Origin: Pohlia nutans
Lineage: Eukaryota; Streptophyta; Bryopsida; Bryales; Mniaceae
Direction of reading: 5' to 3'
Length of the DNA stretch: 64,000 nucleotides
NCBI GenBank assembly: GCA_022496805.1
Contig: CM040086.1
Coordinates: 3,908,501-3,972,500, forward strand
In this document: positions 58,531-64,000 of the stretch, one piece after another
Layout of the letters: every line of letters starts with the position of its first letter
Position numbering within the stretch: position 1 is the first letter of the stretch
Notes under the pieces: generated by a model
Databases searched by the model: none
Told to the model about the DNA's origin: nothing
What the model saw: only the letters and a program-made list of their open reading frames with translations
Program-made: the position numbers and the translations under genes

Positions 58531-59348
58531 CTCCTAAGCGTCTCCAGCTTTTTTGAGCTTAAAATCATCATTGCTTTTGATATGTTATACATCTAAATGT
58601 TAGTGAGGTTAAGGACTCTCAACTATACATACTTGTAATATACATGTTATAGATCACGTGGATCAAATTTGGGATCATTTGGCCATATGAATTGCAAGAT
58701 CATAGTGTTTTACTGTTAAAAAAGGATGTTGAAGTTTTCTTAGCAACACAATTAAAGGTAAAATTCGTTTTCAAAATTACTCAAATGAAAATAATGGAAC
58801 TATAAAGTAGTTCAAAATCATCATATAAACACATTGATACGAAATAAAAACGCATGAAAAAAATTAATGTGCCCTAAAATGGCCTTGCAATGTCAAAAAG
58901 TAGCCCGAAAAGTGTAACTTAACCCAAAAAGCAAAAAGTGTCGAAACTAGACCTGTGCACTAAAATGTTTTTTAAACATTTAGAACAAAATAAATTGACA
59001 TAGAAATTTTACCATGATAACTAGACTTCAAAAGGAATCCAACCCAACAATTTTTTTTTTATTGAAAACGGACATGAGATGAAGGAGATACAAGCCCCCA
59101 AAGTTGCAGTCATCAAAATGCACAAAAAATGTCCAAAAAAAAGACCCCTACTTTCAAATGATCACCAAAAATTCAACATATCTCGGATTGATCTGAAATT
59201 TTTATGACTCATTCCATACATCATGCGAGGGTTTTTTTTAAAAAAAACTTCATGAAAATTGGACGCTTTTTGCAAAATTTACAACTCTTCCAAAGTGAAT
59301 GTACCCAAAAAAGAATGTCCAAAATATGGACGTCGGGATGGTTAGGGG
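58531..59348. mobile_element. TTAA-family MITE, subfamily B copy 2
   Basis: CTCCTAAGCGTCTCC..GGATGGTTAGGGG with TCAA on the left (58,527-58,530) and TTAA on the right (59,349-59,352). It is colinear with 5,019-5,761 but about 75 bp longer near the right end. Confidence 0.75.
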
Positions 59349-59352
59349 TTAA

Positions 59353-60652
59353 TCAAATTCATTATAAGTCACTCCCAAATGATAAGGGATAAAAATAACT
59401 TGCAATTCCATGTGAATTTTTATCAAACTATATTTATTAGTAGATTTTGGTGCATAATTGAGGATAGCAAATGATCTTATTCTGAAATGTTCTCAACAAA
59501 AAAAAGGTAGAAGGCCAAATTACTTTTGACCTCCAAAAATAATTTTGCAGTTTGAAGTTTTTATGCATGAGATATGAACGTCAAAATTCAAGAAGGTTGT
59601 GAAGAATGTGGATGATTATAATGATAATAAAATGTGTTGTCATCACTTTCAAGGCTCAATTGTGCATTTTAGACTAACTTACTTTGAGTATTGTACAGTA
59701 CAACCAAGAAACTTGCACAATCAAATAATCTTCCACCTTCAATTTTTTTTTTTGTGATGTGAATTTTGTATGCTTTACCCCTTTATAATTCACATTTATG
59801 AAGTGTAATTCATATTCATACATTTTTGATATAGCACTTGGTAATGGTTGAAATTCCTTTTGAATTGGAGAAAAAAAGTTGAAATCGGACAAAGAATAGT
59901 GATGTAGAACTTGGATCACAAGATGACATGTAGAAAATTAAGTGCTAAGTAAGTTGAAATTAATATGCTAGGTGATACGATTTTAGAGATGGTTACCAAA
60001 ATTACCACTAACTTCATTATTCAAGTGCTATTTCCGGTAATCCACCTACAAAACTGCATAATTACCTAATTCATAAACATAAACATCCAAACACGGGGTC
60101 ACTATTAAAATTTTTAAAAAATTAAAATTAAAATACAAGATTCATTTTATTCATCGGGAGGTAAAGTTTCTACATGATTATAAAATTTTAAATGTAATAT
60201 AGGAATAATTCAATAATCGAGTTAAAATATTCTAAAATACACTTCAAATGTTTCAATTTTGTGATAACCCTCATTCAAATACCCTTTGATGCATGTGTAT
60301 CCCAAATTACAGAAGGGTTGACCTCCAACATTCAAATGTGTGTTTCACTGGTTGAGACAACCATTGATGAAAGAACAAGGTTGAATGTAATTATGTAAAA
60401 TTAGTACAATATATGCTTGCTCTTAACCCTTTGACACGCATGTGTTCACATAATCGACGATAAACATATTCTCATTATTCTCTTGATTAGACAATGTTCA
60501 TCCATCCAAATTTTCCTTGGTTCTTGTGTTGATTGACTATCATTTGTACAATATGGATCTTCAAAATAAGATATTGTGGTTTTTTAAGAAATAACATAAT
60601 TGGTTTATGTCAAGTTTCATTTTTAGTTCAAGTGAGACTTTAAACATAAAAT
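59353..60652. other. AT-rich gap
   Basis: No gene seen. TTAACCCTTTGACACG at 60,423 may be a single end of a TTAA-type element. Confidence 0.4.
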
Positions 60653-60863
60653 GCACATTTTGTTAATAAAAACTAAACTACCATACTGGAAAAGTGATGG
60701 AGAGTGATGCCCTTCTCCGTAGAGATAGGTTCCGAACTTTTTCTATAGTACTCTTATTCGTGGAATATGAGCACTCTAAAAAAATTAGGGACCTATCTCT
60801 ATTGAGAAGGGCAACACTCCCCATCACTTTTCCAGTCTAGTAGTTTAGTTTTGACAAAATGTG
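60653..60863. mobile_element. 211-bp foldback MITE
   Basis: The left arm CACATTTTGTTAATAAAAAC.. CATACTGGAAAAGTGATGG..GAGATAGGTTCC and the right arm GGGACCTATCTCTATTGAGA..CCATCACTTTTCCAGTCTAG..GTTTTGACAAAATGTG are inverse for about 80 bp around a 50-bp loop. Confidence 0.8.
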
Positions 60864-62163
60864 TGTCATGATTTTCCAAAATAAGTAGAATCAAATAATG
60901 GAGACCATACCATCTTGTAGTGTATGTGTGTGTACATGGGCATTTGTGTGGTAAAATCCACTAATTCTTGTTGGTGAGTTAACTACATTTTGGTGCACAT
61001 TAGTGCACTTTGAGCAATTTGTCTAAAAGGCTAACTTCCAAACCAATTTGAAAATTATGTAACAATGATACAATGAAAAATGAATGAACCAACTTCTAAA
61101 TTTATGTACATATCATTCAAAAATAAAATTTTGGAATGTTAAAATACTTTTCTGTTGCAAATTTTGAATATCAAAACTCCCATCTTAATAACAATTTTAC
61201 CAATTTTTGATCAAGCTTTGAATGAAAATATAATTCGTATTTGATTCTACATTAAAAAATCTAAAAATAAACCAACTTGCATAATTTCATTCTCAAGTAC
61301 TTTCAAAAAAGAAATCCAATTTTTCTTTTTTAAATAGAGAAACATTTCATTCCTCCCAAACATAACACATTTAAAAGTTTGAAACTTTAATCAATTTAAG
61401 AAAATTGGAAAAATTGGAAGATATTTTTGTTCACATATTTAAACATTAGAAAAATTCATAGCTCAAATTTCCATCCACAACCCTCTATTCTCCTTCTCTT
61501 TTAGAATTCTTTTAGAGTGCACATTATGCACTATAACAATGCACTAGTTTACCCTTTGTTTCATCCTCAACTTAACTATAATGCCGAATTTTTGATTTTC
61601 TACCAATTTTTTTTCTTTATGGATACACTCTATCCTACCACTTTAGATTTCAAAAAACTATTTTTTCTCTCTGAAATGGATTTTTTAATTTTCAAAATCC
61701 TCAAGAGAATGCATATTGACAAGAATTCCAGTGGACCGTACCGTACAAATGCCCCCTATTCCAAATGCATCAGAAAGATTTTGATTTTTTTTTGTTTAAT
61801 ATGGGATTTTTAATCGAATTCCAAAAAAAATCTTGAAAAGTTAATTGCAATGTATTATGAAAAAAATATGATAAATTGAACTGTATAGATGTGATCTTCC
61901 GGTTAATATTTGCAACTTAGCTTTGTACAATGAGGTCCAATTTGACTACGAATTCATCTCTTCAGAAAAAAATTCAAAAACTTTAAACAGTGATTGTTAT
62001 TGAAAAATAATCCAATTTAGAAACCACAAAGTGTGTTGCAATCACATTGGAGTGAACTACAATATCATTCCAAATTTATACATTTATTAGTAAAAATCAT
62101 AAAACAAGTTACAAATATTATATGCACTATCTATCATTGAGCGTTGTCACCCTTTGTTTCAAT
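60864..62163. other. AT-rich gap
   Basis: No recognisable gene. A 98-codon frame at 61,517 is AT-driven and resembles no family. Confidence 0.45.
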
Positions 62164-62470
62164 TACAATTTTTTTCTAGCAAACATGTTTGAAATGAGCG
62201 TTTGAAATTGTTCTTGAGATATTTGAGCCCACACTTGTTGAATGATTTGTAGCATTTCCTCTTTGTCCCTCAAAATCTATTTGATTCCATGGGCTTGTCT
62301 CCAATCATTAGAATACTTACTAAGATGTATTGGAGCACCATCTTTCATCGAGGAAAGTTAAAAAGATCTATCATGCATAACATAGAAGCCGCTCAATGTA
62401 TTTTCATAAATAAGTTCTACAAAATCAACTACTCCTTGTTTAGTTGGAAGAGTGAAGTGCGTCAAAACCC
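62164..62470 (-). pseudogene. Decayed Tc1/mariner-type transposase
   Basis: One minus-strand frame reads KQGVVDFVELIYENTLSGFY, stop, MKDGAPIHLSKYSNDWRQAH + GIK, stop, then KEEMLQIIQQVWAQISQEQF + QTLISNM. This follows the end of Tc1-like DDE transposases: the EDGAPxH block with the second catalytic Asp, then the tail helix W..I....l..LI.SMP. The block with WPxxSPDLNPIE and the third catalytic residue is deleted, and two in-frame stops break the rest. RRTPTRNGRVRQT at about 63,330 (minus) may be part of its DNA-binding region. Confidence 0.6.
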
Positions 62471-63309
62471 GTAAAGCCTCAGGGAGGACACTAGCGAAAA
62501 TTGTAGAAACAACGTGCGATAAAAAAAAAAGGGTCTAATATATTCATTGAAGATAGATTTTGCAAAAAACGTATATATAATACAAGGGGTTTTAAAATAG
62601 TGAAACATGTTTACATGTAAAATACCATCACACATATTGGCCTCTTTTATTTAGTCAGTACATGTAAAATAGGATGGCAACAATTACTAGGGGTAGTGGG
62701 TCTAAGATAGGGTCTGTGCTAGTAGATGAAAAGAGGTAATTTTTGGTTGAAAATGCTTGGATGGATGATTTTGCAGGTTGATTGGCTTGAATGTTAATGA
62801 ACCAACGTATTTAATGTAGAGTTAATGTTCTCTACCTACATGCCGGGAGGGAAAAATGGGGTGTAAGAAACAAAATGTGGTGTAAAAAAGATAAATGGAC
62901 AACAGTTGGGCTCCAAAATACAAAAAGGTATAGTCAAAAGAATTGATTACTTGGGGTATAAGAAAAAATGTAGTATAAGTAAAATAGGGTATATTTAAAT
63001 GATTCCCAGAAAAATTATAATTACTAATAGGGTGTATTAAAATACAAGCATTTACCATTATTTTGAAAAATACCATGCCTTATACTTTTTCTGTTAGGTA
63101 AATAGCCTACCAATGAATAGGTCCCGAATGCACGTGCATGCAAAATATAAGAGGGGGTGCACTCCCCCAGGTGAAAGCCCCTACACCATTACAAAAGAGA
63201 AAGTTATTAAGGAGATAGATCAAATGATTCAAAGTATTCAATAAGTATGAGCTGAAGTAATTCAAGAAAAATTTCAAACGCTTATCACTTATACAATAGT
63301 GCATGGTTT

Positions 63310-63505
63310 GTCTCACTCGACCATTCCGTGTTGGAGTCCGTCGAGGAGACAATCCTAGTTCAATGTGCTCAACGGCATGTGTTTGATTAGTCTATTATAC
63401 AATACAGCTGGGTTTTTTTTAGTTGACCGTTCTGTACTGGAATTTTGTCAAAGAGACAATCGAAGCTCAATGTGCTCAGTGGCATGGGTCTTACTAGTTT
63501 CAGAC
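63310..63505. repeat. Diverged tandem duplication, unit about 110 bp
   Basis: GACCATTCCGTGTTGGAGTC..GAGACAATC.TAGTTCAATGTGCTCAACGGCATG is followed by GACCGTTCTGTACTGGAATT..GAGACAATCGAAGCTCAATGTGCTCAGTGGCATG. Confidence 0.75.
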
Positions 63506-63819
63506 ATGTTTGCTAGAATAGACATTGGAATTGATGCAAATGATGACAACACTCCGTAATGGATAATGTATATAATATTTGCAATTTGTTGTATGATTTT
63601 CACTAATACATGTATAAATTTGGAATGATAATTTAGGTCACTCCAATGTGATTGCATTGTACTTTATGGTTTCAAATCACATCATTTTTAAGTACATACG
63701 CATTGTTCAAAGTCTTTGAAATTTTTCCTCCAAAGGGGACCGTACATCAACTCCATTTTTGTTATTCATCAAACATTTTACAACTCATCTTCAAAATTAA
63801 TGTTGAATTGAGAAGTTAA

Positions 63820-64000
63820 CCCCCAAAAGTCCAATTGTTCAGAAATTGAACAATGTACAGAATCAAACACACAGTATACTCATCCGCCATTGACTTTTTG
63901 CAATATGGATTTTTACTATATATTTTATGGGAAGTTAGCTTCATGCATGTGTGATCCGATTAGAAAGGGGATGATTTGTGAAATTTTTATGCCTCATATC
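63820..64000. mobile_element. Left end of a TTAA-type element running off the window
   Basis: TTAA at 63,816-63,819 is followed by CCCCCAAAAGTCCAATTG. No right end is present before 64,000. Confidence 0.45.

Overview
This window is nuclear DNA of a land plant, most likely a bryophyte (moss-like), although a lycophyte or fern cannot be excluded. The signs are a plant-type elongator tRNA-Met with a 12-nt intron, spliceosomal genes for a pectin methylesterase, a GH17 beta-1,3-glucanase and the plant histone-deacetylase cofactor HDC1, and a gene for a motile-cilium (dynein regulatory complex) protein. That last gene is expected only in plants with swimming sperm. Exons of the PME, cupin and GH17 genes are GC-rich and sit in very AT-rich DNA filled with decayed transposable elements. 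Layout: 1-1,200 is a broken DUF4283/zinc-knuckle retroelement gene. 1,200-15,000 has no gene and holds inverted-repeat and TTAA-flanked elements and a possible decayed LTR. 16,155-18,477 (+) is a three-exon type I PME. 20,643-20,728 (+) is tRNA-Met(CAT). 21,610-22,314 (+) is a secreted intronless cupin protein. 24,362-25,902 (-) is a two-exon GH17 glucanase. 26,000-29,100 is repeats. 29,178-38,595 (-) is a 12-exon gene rebuilt here by splice phase, encoding an acidic/coiled-coil protein with an IQ motif and a Lys/Gly tail, best matching the DRC9/DRC10 family. 39,138-45,420 (-) is an 11-exon HDC1 gene that includes an 8-nt microexon. 46,000-64,000 has no intact gene and holds minisatellites, foldback elements, and Helitron-like and Tc1/mariner-like relics. 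The genes do not form an operon. PME, GH17 and the cupin are secreted or wall-directed; HDC1 is a chromatin factor; the DRC-like protein is axonemal. The most striking non-genic signal is a family of about 15 short elements that begin CCCCTAA.., end ..TTAGGGG and are flanked by TTAA on both sides. This is the hallmark of piggyBac-type insertion. The elements vary in length (about 0.2-0.95 kb), include two colinear copies 45 kb apart, sometimes sit back to back sharing one TTAA, and load the introns of the DRC-like and HDC1 genes. CACTA-type MITEs with 3-bp target duplications and TA-flanked elements are also present. All exon models come from reading frame and splice-site phase by eye; no transcript or database search was available.
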